Assembly (NCBI RefSeq): GCF_900774055.1
Contig: NZ_CAAGSW010000005.1
Coordinates: 307,131 to 371,130 of the forward strand
Direction of reading: 5' to 3'
Origin: Methanococcoides sp. AM1
Lineage (GTDB): Archaea > Halobacteriota > Methanosarcinia > Methanosarcinales > Methanosarcinaceae
DNA: 64,000 nt
Shown: one piece after another, positions 28,045 to 40,287 of the stretch
Numbering within the stretch: position 1 is the stretch's first letter
How the letters are laid out: every line of letters begins with the position of its first letter
The notes under the pieces: model-generated
What the model was told of the DNA's origin: nothing
Seen by the model: only the letters and a program-made list of their open reading frames with translations
Database searches by the model: none
Made by a program: the position numbers and the translations under genes

Positions 28045-28561
28045 AAGTACTCCTCCGGTTATATTTTCGACATTTTCATTATTATTATAATTATAATGAT
28101 TTGAAATCTGAGTATATGTATAGCAGAGGAAATATATATATGTAGAGGTTAAAAGATTGGCAGATTATCCTCATTTATATTTAATATAAATTTGGAAGTT
28201 ACGAACTACCCATAAAAAACCACTAGCTATATTCAGTAGAATTTAATAATAATATAAAAATGAAGATTCGTCTCAGACATATAAAATTTCAAGACACACC
28301 AATCAAGAAAGTTTCCTGCCAGCTAACTGGAAGGAAAAAACAATGTGCTAAAACGAGAAAAAGAAATTCAAGATCAATAAATCAATTAACCCTGAAAAAC
28401 ACACCCATTTAATCTTTTTTAGCACAATTTAACATAAATATGCCCAATCTGAAAAATAGTAAAAGAGATATTGTCGATCCGAAATTAACTTCATTCTTCA
28501 TTTTATTTTGGCATTTATTACCCAGAACCTCAATTACAATGTTTTCAGTAAACACAAAGCT
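28045..28561. other. Divergent-to-tail intergenic region upstream of the che operon
   Basis: About 517 AT-rich bases with no supported gene. A long alternating TATA element (28131-28141) on the minus strand fits the che operon promoter and a leader of about 60 bases. An inverted repeat at 28312-28336 (TTTCC..CCAG / CTGG..GGAAA) lies in the middle and could be a regulator site or an RNA hairpin. Oligo-T/A runs near 28415 may end the ahbD transcript. Confidence 0.45.
28131..28141 (-). promoter_or_regulatory. TATA element of the che operon
   Basis: ATATATATATT on the minus strand lies about 90 bases upstream of the receptor start codon at 28044, giving a predicted transcription start near 28110. 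It is the best TATA match in the upstream region. Confidence 0.45.
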
Positions 28562-29602
28562 TTATCGGGGCACATATATACAGTACGGCTCTTCGGCCAT
28601 GTAGTCACCTGTAGCAGCATAAGCCCGGGCACGACATCCCCCACATACGCCTTTATAGCCGCATTTTCCACACTTACCACCCAGACTGTCAAAATCCCTG
28701 AGATCATTGAACAATCTGGAATTTTCCCAGACCTCTCTGAAACTCTGCTCCTTTATGTTTCCTGCAACAACAGGCAGGTAACCACATGGTTGAACGTCAC
28801 CCGTACTTGAAACAAAACAGAAACTTGTACCCCCGAGACATCCACGTGTCATAGCTTCATACCCATGGGTCTTTACAGAGACTTCGATGCCTTCCTTTTT
28901 GGCACGCTGGCGCATTATCCTAAAATAATGAGGGGCACAGGTTGCTTTTAGCTGGATACTGACGTGCTTTTGCTGATCATAGAACCAGTTGAGAACACGC
29001 TCATATTCTACCGGAGGGATCTCCTCCTTCTCAAGGTTCTTACCTCTGCCTGTGGGAACAAGAAGGAATATATGAAGAGCTTCTGCACCGATCCCTGTTG
29101 CCAGATCAAGTATTGCAGGGATCTCGTCAATATTCCTTTTTGTGATAGTGGTGTTTATCTGGAACCCGAGACCACCTTTTTTGAGATATTCGATCCCACG
29201 CATAGCACCTTCGAATGCACCGGGAACCCCTCGGAAATCATCGTGTGTCTTTGCTGTGGATCCGTCAATGCTGATGCTTACTCGCTGGACACCGGCATCT
29301 TTGAGCTTTTTCACAACATTCTCATCAAGAAGTGTACCGTTGGTTGCAAGAGCAACACGTAGGCCCTTATCAGTAGCATATTTAGCAACCTCATAAACGT
29401 CCTTCCGGGTAAGTGGTTCCCCACCCGTTATAATGAGGATCGGATCGCCAATTTCTGCAATCTCATCAACAAAGTGCTTTGCCTCATCTGTAGAAAGTTC
29501 ACCTTCAGGTATCTCTGAGGTTGATGCGCCCCTACAGTGGACACAAGAAAGATTGCAACCCCATGTCAATTCCCATGCAATAAGTCGTGGAGGTTTTACC
29601 AT
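28562..29602 (-). CDS. ahbD: Heme synthase AhbD (radical SAM, Fe-coproporphyrin III decarboxylase)
   Basis: About 346 residues from ATG 29602, chosen over the open upstream frame because AAAGGAGAA precedes it. The radical SAM motif CNLSCVHC (CxxxCxxC) is near residue 15, followed by LIITGGEPLTRKDV. A C-terminal SPASM-type cluster has Cys in TRGCLGG, VQPCGYLP, KCGKCGYKGVCGGC and PYCIYVP. This pattern fits AhbD, which decarboxylates two propionates of Fe-coproporphyrin III to the vinyls of heme. NirJ-like siblings (AhbC) look similar, so the exact step is an inference, supported by the adjacent cytochrome c maturation genes. Confidence 0.82.
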   Translation of the reverse strand: MVKPPRLIAWELTWGCNLSCVHCRGASTSEIPEGELSTDEAKHFVDEIAEIGDPILIITGGEPLTRKDVYEVAKYATDKGLRVALATNGTLLDENVVKKLKDAGVQRVSISIDGSTAKTHDDFRGVPGAFEGAMRGIEYLKKGGLGFQINTTITKRNIDEIPAILDLATGIGAEALHIFLLVPTGRGKNLEKEEIPPVEYERVLNWFYDQQKHVSIQLKATCAPHYFRIMRQRAKKEGIEVSVKTHGYEAMTRGCLGGTSFCFVSSTGDVQPCGYLPVVAGNIKEQSFREVWENSRLFNDLRDFDSLGGKCGKCGYKGVCGGCRARAYAATGDYMAEEPYCIYVPR

Positions 29603-29786
29603 GTCAGACAGTTCTCCTTTATGCCCTATATATAATGTAAGAGTACAATAGAACATTCGTTCAATTTACTTAAATAGTATGGCAATATACTAACAGAACC
29701 CATATTAAACCGTGTCGTCAAGACACGTATAACACATAGGAAACCAGATAATTCCAACGACTAAGATCGATGCAAGGTGAACGGGC

Positions 29787-29915
29787 ATGGCAGTGGGAAT
29801 ACAGGCATTTCAAGCAGCTTTTGTAATTACATGGATAGTGCTATTATCCTACATTATTTATCTGAGATACAACCGTTCACAATTAGTATCCAAAATTTGG
29901 AAGCTTAAAAGGTAA
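29787..29915 (+). CDS. CcmD-like small membrane protein
   Basis: 42 residues: a short start MAVGIQAFQAAF, one transmembrane helix (about residues 11-26) and a basic tail LRYNRSQLVSKIWKLKR. Size, topology and place directly before ccmE match CcmD, a small subunit of the CcmABC heme-export complex. GGTGA lies six bases before ATG 29787. CcmD sequences are too short and variable for certainty. Its gene would be missed by a minimum length of 60 codons. Confidence 0.65.
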   Translation: MAVGIQAFQAAFVITWIVLLSYIIYLRYNRSQLVSKIWKLKR

Positions 29916-29927
29916 AGGTGTTTACAC

Positions 29928-30308
29928 ATGGATAAAAAACGAAAGACGATCTTCACTATAATTGCCATAGTAGCAGTCATGGTGATCGGCCTCTGGGGTG
30001 TAGATGTCGAGCAAGGATATTATATGGTATCTGATATCACAGCAGACCCACAGGAGCATTTAGGTCAGAAGGTCAACACCATGGGAATTGTGAAGAATGA
30101 TAGCCTTAGCATTTCGCCTGAAATGACCATATTCACACTGGTAGATGCAGAAGATGAGAACTATGAGATAAATATAGAATACTCTGCAGATCTTCCTGCA
30201 AACCTGGCAGAAGGAAAAAGTATCAGCCTGACAGGAACCATGGTATCTGAAACAATGATCGATGCAGAACAGATAGTCATGGGATGTCCGTCAAAGTACT
30301 CCGAATAA
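29928..30308 (+). CDS. ccmE: Cytochrome c maturation protein CcmE, archaeal CxxxY type
   Basis: 126 residues: an N-terminal membrane anchor (about residues 8-24), then a small beta-barrel (YYMVSDITADPQEHLGQKV, AEGKSISLTGTMVS) typical of CcmE. The C-terminal heme-attachment motif is CPSKY, that is C-x3-Y in place of the bacterial H-x3-Y, as known for archaeal CcmE. It holds heme outside the membrane for transfer to apocytochrome c. It follows the CcmD-like gene by 12 bases. No ccmA, B, C or F lies in this window. Confidence 0.88.
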   Translation: MDKKRKTIFTIIAIVAVMVIGLWGVDVEQGYYMVSDITADPQEHLGQKVNTMGIVKNDSLSISPEMTIFTLVDAEDENYEINIEYSADLPANLAEGKSISLTGTMVSETMIDAEQIVMGCPSKYSE

Positions 30309-30355
30309 GTAAAATTCCAGAATTAAAATTAAAATTCCATATATGAGGGCATGTG

Positions 30356-31213
30356 ATGAACATCGAAGAATGGGAAGAATACCAACATATCAACGATGCT
30401 ATGAATGATATGATCAACAGTATGGACGATTCATCCCAGATGAAATCAGTGGTAGGTCATATTTGCAGATCCGGCGGCAAAAGGGTAAGACCAATTATAC
30501 TAATGCTTTGTTCCAAAATGTGCGGAAGTGATTCCGAAGAAGGAATTAATGCTGCCCTCGCCATCGAACTTATCCACTCAGCATCCCTTATACACGATGA
30601 TATCCTTGACGAGGGAGTGATCAGGAGAGGTGTTGAATCCGCACACAAGAAATTCGGACCCGCAGCTGCAATGCTTGCAGGGGACTACATGATCTCAAAG
30701 TCTATCGAACTCATTTCATCATATGATGCTACGGTAGTAAAAGCGTTCGGAAGGGCAGGAATGGCAATGGCCGAAGGAGAGACCATTGATATAAAAAGTA
30801 CAACCGGAACCTTTGAAGACGAGAACTATTTTGACTGCATTGATAAGAAAACAGCATCCCTTTTTGCTGCAAGTGCAACCATGGGTGCCTATATCGCAGG
30901 AGCGGATGAAGCTACAGCAGAACTCTTTAAAGACTACGGAGAGAAGCTGGGAATAGCATACCAGATCGTAGATGATATACTGGAATATACAGAGAGTGCA
31001 GATGATAAAAGATCAGATCATGAATCTATTTCCCTGCTACAGATATATCAAAAGAACATGAGCCAAAAGCAGGCTGTCAATAAAGCAACCGAAATTGCAA
31101 TGGAATATGTAAAAATGGCAAAAGGAATACTTTCTAATTTTGAATCATCGGATTCAAGGAATAAACTTCTTGATATCACCGACTACATAACCATTGAAAT
31201 GCTTCCAAAATAA
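30356..31213 (+). CDS. Trans-isoprenyl diphosphate synthase with a degenerate second Asp motif
   Basis: 285 residues, start ATG 30356 after GAGGG (a GTG three bases earlier is possible). The substrate-binding GGKRVRPIILML and the first Asp-rich motif in SASLIHDDILDEGVIRRG are intact. The second region reads QIVDDILEYTESADDKRSDHES: DDxxE instead of DDxxD, and the usual GKPxGxDxxxGKxT loop is missing. It would lengthen a prenyl diphosphate from IPP, possibly the C25 chain of methanophenazine, or act as a non-catalytic partner subunit. It is followed 28 bases later by a radical SAM gene. Confidence 0.85.
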   Translation: MNIEEWEEYQHINDAMNDMINSMDDSSQMKSVVGHICRSGGKRVRPIILMLCSKMCGSDSEEGINAALAIELIHSASLIHDDILDEGVIRRGVESAHKKFGPAAAMLAGDYMISKSIELISSYDATVVKAFGRAGMAMAEGETIDIKSTTGTFEDENYFDCIDKKTASLFAASATMGAYIAGADEATAELFKDYGEKLGIAYQIVDDILEYTESADDKRSDHESISLLQIYQKNMSQKQAVNKATEIAMEYVKMAKGILSNFESSDSRNKLLDITDYITIEMLPK

Positions 31214-31241
31214 AATAAATCATAAGAACCCAGGTGAAGAT

Positions 31242-32435
31242 ATGCGGGTATATGAAAAATCAGTAATCAAAGTAAATGCAAGTACAGATAACGGAAAGGT
31301 CGTTCTGGACATAGAAGGACCCCTTTCAACGGTCGCAAGCCCTGTTATCAAAAGGATCAATAAGATCTTCCAGGAAGAGAAACCCATCAGAGCAGATGAG
31401 GAGAACATCATTTTTTCCACATGGTCCCCACCGATACCAAGCACTGCATTCAACAGGCTCATAAGTGCACAGATCGGGGCTGTTATGAAAAAAAGAATTC
31501 CCGACCAGTTCTCGATCGGGATAACTGATAAATGTCCTTATAATTGCATTCATTGTGGCGCTGCAGGCATCGTTGCTGATCCTGAACTTAGCATTGAGGA
31601 GATTAGCAGAGCAATAGGAGAGGCTATTGAACTTGGCACATATTCTGTACAATTCGATGGTGGCGAAACAATGCTCAGAGGAGACATTGCAGACATGGTT
31701 GCCAATGTCGATAAGACAAAGGCCATTGCAACGTGTTTCACATCCGGCTTCAGGTTAACACCTGAAAGAGCACAGGACCTTAAGAATGCAGGTCTTTTTG
31801 CAACACATATTAGCATTGACAGTCCATTTGAAAGCGAGCATGACCGCGTTCGTGGAAGAGAGGGAGCATACCAAAATGCGATGGATGGTATTCAAAATAG
31901 TCTTGATGCAGGCATCCTGACAGATATGTTCGTTGTGGTTTCCCCTGACAATATTGACGACCTCGAAGATTTCTATGGCATGGCGGAGAGCCTTGGAATG
32001 CATGAGATGTCCATTTATGAGATCATCGCTGTTGGCAGATGGCTTGAACGCGAAGATGAAACAATTAGCCAGAAGGATGTTTCAAGGCTGGAAAAGTTCC
32101 AGAAAGAAAAGAATATGGCACCGGATGGACCAAGAGTTACAGCATTCCCATATTTCATGGGACCTGACCAGTTTGGCTGTTTTGCCGGCAGAAGATGGAT
32201 CCACGTGACATCCGGCGGCGATGTAATGCCATGTGCTTACACCCCACTTGCCTTTGGAAATATCAGAGAAGATAGTCTTGCAGACATATGGAAGCGTATG
32301 GGCAAACACAGTGCATACAAAGGTTCCGCAGAGTATTGCATGATGCGAAATCCGGAGTTCAGGAAAGAATATATCCATACGATCCCAAAGGATGCGAATA
32401 TACCTTTAAGGATCGACCTCCAGGAAAAGAACTGA
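31242..32435 (+). CDS. Radical SAM protein with SPASM-like C-terminus, linked to prenyl synthase
   Basis: About 397 residues from ATG 31242, preceded by AGGTGAAG. An N-terminal extension of about 100 residues (beta-rich, KVVLDIEGPLSTVASPVI) comes before the radical SAM motif CPYNCIHC and QFDGGETMLRGDI. The C-terminal part has CFAGRRWIHVTSGGDVMPC and GNIREDSLADIW, as in SPASM/twitch proteins, with a last Cys in EYCMM. The substrate is unknown. Its pairing with a prenyl diphosphate synthase beside heme and cytochrome genes suggests quinone-like carrier (methanophenazine) synthesis; this is inference. Confidence 0.85.
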   Translation: MRVYEKSVIKVNASTDNGKVVLDIEGPLSTVASPVIKRINKIFQEEKPIRADEENIIFSTWSPPIPSTAFNRLISAQIGAVMKKRIPDQFSIGITDKCPYNCIHCGAAGIVADPELSIEEISRAIGEAIELGTYSVQFDGGETMLRGDIADMVANVDKTKAIATCFTSGFRLTPERAQDLKNAGLFATHISIDSPFESEHDRVRGREGAYQNAMDGIQNSLDAGILTDMFVVVSPDNIDDLEDFYGMAESLGMHEMSIYEIIAVGRWLEREDETISQKDVSRLEKFQKEKNMAPDGPRVTAFPYFMGPDQFGCFAGRRWIHVTSGGDVMPCAYTPLAFGNIREDSLADIWKRMGKHSAYKGSAEYCMMRNPEFRKEYIHTIPKDANIPLRIDLQEKN

Positions 32436-32589
32436 ATCTTATTTTACCCCATATCAAGGCAGGAATCTCAAAAAAGGTTCTGACAAACTAAAAATCAGGT
32501 TTACAGATAGTCAGAACTAAAGCATTTTTTGCAAATATTCCATGATAAATTATTAACATTTCCGCAACCAGAAAGACTGAACCGAATAA

Positions 32590-32598
32590 CTTATATGC
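32590..32598 (+). promoter_or_regulatory. TATA box of the ATP synthase operon
   Basis: CTTATATGC lies about 70 bases before ahaH and predicts a transcription start near 32620 and a leader of about 45 bases. A T run at 32524-32529 upstream may end the radical SAM transcript. The element is a reasonable but unproven match. Confidence 0.45.
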
Positions 32599-32663
32599 AT
32601 GCTTGCTATAGGGGTGAGTAAATCGCGCTAAGTAAACAGTTTATAGACATATTGAGGATTTAT

Positions 32664-32982
32664 ATGGCCAAAGACAAAATATTATCCGAAATAAAGGAAG
32701 CAGAACAAAGTGCGGCCAAAATGGTGGAGGAAGGGCTCAAAAATAAGAGCGAGCGTATAATGGATGCTCGTGCTGAAGCCAGAGAGATCATCAAACAGGC
32801 AGAAGCTGATGCAGCGAAATCTGCACAGAGTGCACTTAAGTCTGCTGAAGAAACAATTAAGCAAGAATCTGAAGAAATTATTACTAACGGCAACGTTGAA
32901 GCAGAAAGCATCAGTGAAAAAGCTGAAGCTAACGTTCATAAAGCCGTTGAGAATCTAATCACAGAATTCGAGAGGGCAATTC

Positions 32983-32990
<8 letters not shown>
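32664..32990 (+). CDS. ahaH: A1Ao ATP synthase subunit H
   Basis: 108 residues from ATG 32664 (SD TGAGGA), nearly all heptad-type coiled coil rich in Ala, Glu and Lys (MAKDKILSEIKEAEQSAAKM). Subunit H pairs with E to form the peripheral stalks that hold the A1 head to subunit I. It is the first gene of the operon and overlaps ahaI by eight bases. Confidence 0.92.
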
Positions 32991-35167
<2,177 letters not shown>

Positions 35168-35170
35168 GTT

Positions 35171-35201
35171 AATTTGAGAGCAAGTATATTGCTCTTAAAT
35201 T
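35171..35201 (+). promoter_or_regulatory. Stem-loop between ahaK and ahaE
   Basis: AATTTGAGAGCAA (35171-35183) and TTGCTCTTAAATT (35189-35201) pair over 13 positions with one G-U, around a five-base loop GTATA. It begins just after the proteolipid stop codon. It may protect the upstream mRNA or attenuate the rest of the operon, giving excess c-subunit. Confidence 0.65.
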
Positions 35202-35219
35202 CTCTGAAGGTGTCAGAGC

Positions 35220-35771
35220 ATGGGACTCGAAACAGTTATTAAAGATATCATGGACGCTGCGCAAGCAAATGTTACCATGGTCAGCGCAGAAGCTGATGCA
35301 GAAGTATCTCAGATACTTGATGATGCAAAGCAGTCTGCAAAAAAGATCATGGGAGACCGTCTTGCAAAAGCTGAAGATGATATCAAAAGATTACGCCAAC
35401 AGGAAACATCCAGTGCAAACCTGGAAGTCAAGCGTGCAACGCTTAATGCCCGCAAAGAGGTCCTTGATAAAGTATACGACAATTCAGTAGAGTCTATTGT
35501 AACCCTACCTGCCGAAAAGCAGGAAGATTTGTTGAAGGCCATCGTTGAACAGAATGAAGCCAACGGCAGCAAAATATATTCTAACAAAGACTCTGAAGAA
35601 CTTGTCCGAAAACTTTCTTCATTGGAATATGCTGGCAATGTTGATTGTATTGGTGGCGTGGTCATTGAGAACAATGATGGGACAATTCGTCTGGATTATA
35701 CATATGACATAATCCTGAAGAATGTTAATGAGCAATCATTGAAACAAACATCTGATATCTTGTTCGGGTGA
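35220..35771 (+). CDS. ahaE: A1Ao ATP synthase subunit E
   Basis: 183 residues. A long N-terminal coiled coil (about residues 10-85, AQANVTMVSAEADAEVSQIL) is followed by a compact C-terminal domain with VDCIGGVVIENNDGTIRLDYT, which is diagnostic for subunit E. It makes the peripheral stalk with H and binds the top of the A3B3 head. It follows the intergenic stem-loop. Confidence 0.96.
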   Translation: MGLETVIKDIMDAAQANVTMVSAEADAEVSQILDDAKQSAKKIMGDRLAKAEDDIKRLRQQETSSANLEVKRATLNARKEVLDKVYDNSVESIVTLPAEKQEDLLKAIVEQNEANGSKIYSNKDSEELVRKLSSLEYAGNVDCIGGVVIENNDGTIRLDYTYDIILKNVNEQSLKQTSDILFG

Positions 35772-35778
35772 TATCCAA

Positions 35779-36852
35779 ATGCGGCTTTTGCAAAAATTTA
35801 AAAGGAAAAGTAGTCCGACTCACAGCGGGAGTGGCTCCAATTATGCTTATGCGACAGCACGTGTTCGAGCGATGAAGAGCAATCTTCTTCCAAGGGAGAC
35901 ATATCCCCGACTTATGAACATGGGCATTGATGAGATTACACGTTTCATCGAAGAATCACAGTATAAGCAGGATGTCGACGAACTGGCAAGAGTATATGAC
36001 GGCGTGGATCTGTTCGAGCATGCATTGAACAGAAATCTGGGTGTCACTTTTACAAAGATCATCAATATATCAGAAGGCGAGTTGAACTACCTGATCTCTG
36101 AATATTTAAAGAAATACGATATATGGAGCATCAAAACTATCCTACGTGGAAAGTATTGTAATGCATCAGTAGAAGAGATCAACGATAGTCTCGTAGCAGC
36201 CGGACAACTGTCTTATACATTTTTGTCAAGCCTTGCAGAAAAAGAATCCTACGAAAGTGTCATTGATGCTCTCAGTGGGACCGATTATTACCCGACATTA
36301 AAAGGATATGATGGGACAAACCTCTCTGCTATTGAAAACCAGCTTGACAAAGCGTACTATACCGGAATGTTCTACGCGATCGGCAACCCAGGGTCTAATG
36401 ACCGCAAGCTGTTCTCAAAGTTCATTCGCACTGAGATCGATATAAAGAATCTCAGTACACTCTTTAGATTAAAGAATGCAGGTGTCAGCGAGGATGAAAT
36501 TGCAGACCTCATTATTGAGGGCGGTCTTCATTTAAGCATGAAAGAGATCGAAAAACTATTGCCTCTTCCTTTCAGTGAATTTATCAATTCACTTGAAAAA
36601 TATCCATATTGGGAAGACATCTCTGACATAGTGAGCCCGGAAATGGATTCACTGGTCGATCTGGAAACTCAACTCACAAGACACAGCATCAAATCCGCTG
36701 CAAGCTTTTCACATATGTACCCACTTTCCATTGTTCCGATCATGGACTATGTCCTGAATAAGAAGAATGAAGTGAACAACCTGCGCATTATACTGCGTGG
36801 GAAAGCAGCGAATCTTGATGAGGAAATTATCAGGAACCAGTTGGTGATCTAA
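35779..36852 (+). CDS. ahaC: A1Ao ATP synthase subunit C
   Basis: 357 residues, all-helical, of the V-type subunit d/C family ([21 protein letters not shown] at the start, [21 protein letters not shown] at the end). It forms the socket that joins the central stalk (D and F) to the proteolipid ring. It starts seven bases after ahaE; its stop overlaps the ahaF start by one base. Confidence 0.95.
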   Translation: MRLLQKFKRKSSPTHSGSGSNYAYATARVRAMKSNLLPRETYPRLMNMGIDEITRFIEESQYKQDVDELARVYDGVDLFEHALNRNLGVTFTKIINISEGELNYLISEYLKKYDIWSIKTILRGKYCNASVEEINDSLVAAGQLSYTFLSSLAEKESYESVIDALSGTDYYPTLKGYDGTNLSAIENQLDKAYYTGMFYAIGNPGSNDRKLFSKFIRTEIDIKNLSTLFRLKNAGVSEDEIADLIIEGGLHLSMKEIEKLLPLPFSEFINSLEKYPYWEDISDIVSPEMDSLVDLETQLTRHSIKSAASFSHMYPLSIVPIMDYVLNKKNEVNNLRIILRGKAANLDEEIIRNQLVI

Positions 36853-37151
36853 TGGAATTAGCAGTAGTAGGTAACAGCGAATTTGTTACAGGATTCAGGC
36901 TGGCTGGTGTCAAAAAGATATACGAAGCCAAAGATGATGAGCTGGAATCCATTGTCACAAAAGTCCTTGAGGATTCAGATGTTGGTATTTTTGTCATGCA
37001 TGGTGATGATGTTAATAAACTACCGGAAATTTTGAGAGACACTCTAAGTGAGTCTGTTGAGCCAACAGTCGTTACTCTCGGAGGAACTGGTGAAAGCTCA
37101 AACTTAAGGGAAAAAATAAAACAATCGGTAGGTGTAGATCTGTGGAAGTAA
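36852..37151 (+). CDS. ahaF: A1Ao ATP synthase subunit F
   Basis: 99 residues with a CheY-like fold ([36 protein letters not shown]). It is part of the central rotor with D and modulates ATP hydrolysis. TAATG overlap with ahaC and a ten-base overlap with ahaA indicate tight coupling. Confidence 0.95.
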   Translation: MELAVVGNSEFVTGFRLAGVKKIYEAKDDELESIVTKVLEDSDVGIFVMHGDDVNKLPEILRDTLSESVEPTVVTLGGTGESSNLREKIKQSVGVDLWK

Positions 37152-38878
37152 AAGGTGAAATTTATCGTGTGGCAGGACCGGTCGTCACAGTTACAGGAAT
37201 TAAACCGAGAATGTACGATGTGGTCAAGGTAGGTCACGAAGGACTGATGGGTGAAGTCATCAAGATCCAGGGCGAGAAAGCCACTGTTCAGGTATATGAG
37301 GATACATCCGGTATCAAACCGGGAGAACCTGTAATGAACACTGGTTTGCCTTTAGCCGTGGAACTTGGACCCGGATTATTAGAAAGTATTTATGATGGTA
37401 TTCAGAGACCTCTCCCAGTGTTGCAGGAAAAGATGGGCAACTTCATTGAGAGAGGAGTAACTGCAAACGGACTTGACCGTGAAAGGACATGGGAGTTCAA
37501 GCCAACAGTAAGCAAAGGCGATGTTGTAGAAGGTGGAAGTGTTATTGGTGTTGTTCAGGAAACTACAAACATCGAGCACAAGATCATGCTCCCACCAACA
37601 GTATCCGGTACAGTAGAAGAGATCAAGAGCGGAAGCTTCAAGGTCGACGAAACTGTATGTATACTTGCTGATGGAACCGAGCTTCCAATGATGCAGAGGT
37701 GGCCAGTACGAGGTCCACGTCCTGTAGCTAAGAAACTCATGCCAAGCAAGCCTTTGATCACAGGTCAGAGGATCCTTGACGGAATGTTCCCTGTCGCAAA
37801 AGGCGGTACCGCCGCAATTCCAGGTCCATTCGGATCAGGAAAGACAGTTACACAGCAGCAGCTCGCAAAATGGAGTGACACAGATATTGTGGTCTACATT
37901 GGTTGCGGAGAGCGCGGCAATGAGATGGCTGATGTATTGAACGAGTTCCCTGAACTCGAAGATCCAAAGACTGGCCGCCCACTTATGGAAAGGACAGTTC
38001 TTATCGCAAATACATCCAACATGCCTGTAGCTGCTCGTGAAGCATCTGTTTACACTGGAATCACAATTGCAGAATATTACAGAGATATGGGATACGATGT
38101 ATCACTCATGGCGGACTCAAGCTCAAGATGGGCAGAAGCAATGAGAGAGATCTCATCCAGACTTGAAGAAATGCCTGGTGAAGAAGGTTATCCAGCATAT
38201 CTTTCAGCAAGACTCTCAGAGTTCTATGAGCGTGCTGGTTCCGTGAACTCCCTTGCAGGACTTGATGGTTCAATTACAGTTATTGGTGCAGTATCACCAC
38301 CTGGTGGTGACTTCTCCGAGCCTGTCACACAGAACACGCTTCGTATCGTTAAAGTATTCTGGGCTCTTGACGCAAAGCTCTCACAGAAAAGACACTTCCC
38401 ATCCATTAACTGGTTGACAAGTTACAGTCTATACACTCAGGGTCTTGCAGACTGGTTCTCCGAGAACGTCGCACCTGACTGGACCGAACTCAGAGACAAT
38501 GCAATGGATCTCTTACAGCAGGAATCCGAGTTGCAGGAGATCGTACAGCTCGTTGGTTCAGATGCACTTCCAGAAGACCAGCAGTTGACACTTGAGATCG
38601 CACGTATGGTAAGGGAATACTTCCTCCAGCAGAATGCGTTCCACCCTGTTGACACATACTGTCCATTTGACAAGCAGTACAAGCTTCTCAAATCCATCAC
38701 AAGGTATGGAGAGATGGCAACCGCTGCGCTTGAAGCAGGAGTTCCAATGAACAAGATAATCACTATCGAGTCAAAGGATGAACTGGCAAAAGTTAAGTTC
38801 GAAGAGGACTTCGAGAGTGCATTGGACGTAGTCATGACAAAAATGGATGAAGAATTTGCTCAGCTCGGAGGCAACTGA
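37142..38878 (+). CDS. ahaA: A1Ao ATP synthase catalytic subunit A
   Basis: 578 residues, starting at GTG 37142. Walker [16 protein letters not shown] is near residue 228, followed by the arginine-finger-bearing and catalytic regions [15 protein letters not shown] and [18 protein letters not shown]. The non-homologous region characteristic of A/V-type A subunits (about residues 110-200) is present. Three copies with three B form the catalytic head. No intein is present; the frame is uninterrupted. Confidence 0.98.
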   Translation: MEVKGEIYRVAGPVVTVTGIKPRMYDVVKVGHEGLMGEVIKIQGEKATVQVYEDTSGIKPGEPVMNTGLPLAVELGPGLLESIYDGIQRPLPVLQEKMGNFIERGVTANGLDRERTWEFKPTVSKGDVVEGGSVIGVVQETTNIEHKIMLPPTVSGTVEEIKSGSFKVDETVCILADGTELPMMQRWPVRGPRPVAKKLMPSKPLITGQRILDGMFPVAKGGTAAIPGPFGSGKTVTQQQLAKWSDTDIVVYIGCGERGNEMADVLNEFPELEDPKTGRPLMERTVLIANTSNMPVAAREASVYTGITIAEYYRDMGYDVSLMADSSSRWAEAMREISSRLEEMPGEEGYPAYLSARLSEFYERAGSVNSLAGLDGSITVIGAVSPPGGDFSEPVTQNTLRIVKVFWALDAKLSQKRHFPSINWLTSYSLYTQGLADWFSENVAPDWTELRDNAMDLLQQESELQEIVQLVGSDALPEDQQLTLEIARMVREYFLQQNAFHPVDTYCPFDKQYKLLKSITRYGEMATAALEAGVPMNKIITIESKDELAKVKFEEDFESALDVVMTKMDEEFAQLGGN

Positions 38879-38880
38879 AC

Positions 38881-40266
38881 ATGACCAAAGAATACAAAAC
38901 GATCGTAGAGGTTTCCGGACCTCTGATTTTCCTTGAGAAGACAGAACCTGTAGGGTATGGTGAACTTGTTCAGATCAACCTGCCGGATGGAACCACCAAG
39001 AGAGGGCAGGTTCTTGATACATCTGCAGATATGGTAGTCGTCCAGGTTTTCGAAGGTACAGGCGGACTCAACGAAGAATCCGGTGTAGTCTTCAGTGGCG
39101 AGACAATCAAGCTGCCAGTATCAAAGGATATGCTCGGAAGGATTCTTTCAGGAGCTGGGGAACCACTCGATGGTGGACCACGTATCGTTCCTGACGAGAG
39201 AGTAGACATCAACGGTGCATCAATGAATCCTTTTTCCAGGATGCCACCAGAGGACTTTATCCAGACAGGTATCTCCACAATCGATGGTACGAACACCCTT
39301 GTGAGAGGACAGAAACTTCCTATATTCTCAGGATCAGGTCTTCCACACAACGAGATCGCACTTCAGATCGCAAGACAGGCAAAAGTACCAGGAAGCGATG
39401 AAAGTTTCGCAGTAGTTTTCGGTGCAATGGGAATCACCAGTGAAGAAGCACAGTACTTCATGAAGGACTTCGAGAATACAGGTGCTCTTGAAAGAGCTGT
39501 TGTTTTCCTTAACCTTGCAGACGATCCTGCTGTCGAGCGTATCATCACTCCAAGGATGGCACTTACAGCTGCAGAATACCTTGCATACGAGCATGACATG
39601 CACGTACTCGTTATCCTGACAGATATCACAAACTATTGTGAAGCACTACGTCAGATGGGTGCAGCAAGAGAAGAAGTTCCAGGAAGACGTGGTTACCCGG
39701 GTTACATGTACACTGATCTTGCATCACTGTATGAAAGAGCAGGTGTTATCAAAGGCTTAAAGGGATCTGTTACCCAGTTCTCCATCCTTACCATGCCTGG
39801 TGACGATATCACCCACCCGATCCCTGACCTTTCCGGTTACATTACCGAAGGACAGATCGTGGTTTCCCGTGAACTTCACATGAAGAATATCTACCCACCG
39901 ATCAATGTATTGCCATCACTCTCCCGTCTTATGAACTCCGGTATCGGAGATGGAAAGACAAGAGATGATCACAAGGCAGTGTCTGACCAGATGTATGCAG
40001 CATACGCAGAAGGTCGTGACCTTCGTGGATTGGTTGCTATCGTCGGTAAAGAAGCATTGTCCGAAAGAGACAGGAAGATCCTTGAGTTCGCAGATCTGTT
40101 CGAAGACAGATTTGTTCGCCAGAGCAGGGATGAGGACCGTTCCATCGAGGATACATTGAAAGTCGCATGGGAGATCCTTTCTGAGCTGCCTGAAGCACAA
40201 CTCTCCAGGATCGATAACAAGTACATTGAAAAGTACCACCCTGCTCACCAGAAGACCAGCGAGTGA
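38881..40266 (+). CDS. ahaB: A1Ao ATP synthase regulatory subunit B
   Basis: 461 residues. It resembles subunit A but lacks a Walker A motif (the region reads [12 protein letters not shown]), as expected for the non-catalytic B subunit. Other signatures are [14 protein letters not shown] sequence ([19 protein letters not shown]), [21 protein letters not shown] and [22 protein letters not shown]. It starts two bases after ahaA. Confidence 0.98.
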   Translation: MTKEYKTIVEVSGPLIFLEKTEPVGYGELVQINLPDGTTKRGQVLDTSADMVVVQVFEGTGGLNEESGVVFSGETIKLPVSKDMLGRILSGAGEPLDGGPRIVPDERVDINGASMNPFSRMPPEDFIQTGISTIDGTNTLVRGQKLPIFSGSGLPHNEIALQIARQAKVPGSDESFAVVFGAMGITSEEAQYFMKDFENTGALERAVVFLNLADDPAVERIITPRMALTAAEYLAYEHDMHVLVILTDITNYCEALRQMGAAREEVPGRRGYPGYMYTDLASLYERAGVIKGLKGSVTQFSILTMPGDDITHPIPDLSGYITEGQIVVSRELHMKNIYPPINVLPSLSRLMNSGIGDGKTRDDHKAVSDQMYAAYAEGRDLRGLVAIVGKEALSERDRKILEFADLFEDRFVRQSRDEDRSIEDTLKVAWEILSELPEAQLSRIDNKYIEKYHPAHQKTSE

Positions 40267-40287
40267 TACTGTAGCGAGGGATCTATA

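Noticed and set aside
38881..40266. Subunit B considered as a catalytic ATPase
   Set aside because: The P-loop is absent (GSGLPHNE), as normal for the non-catalytic B subunit; subunit A carries the catalytic site.
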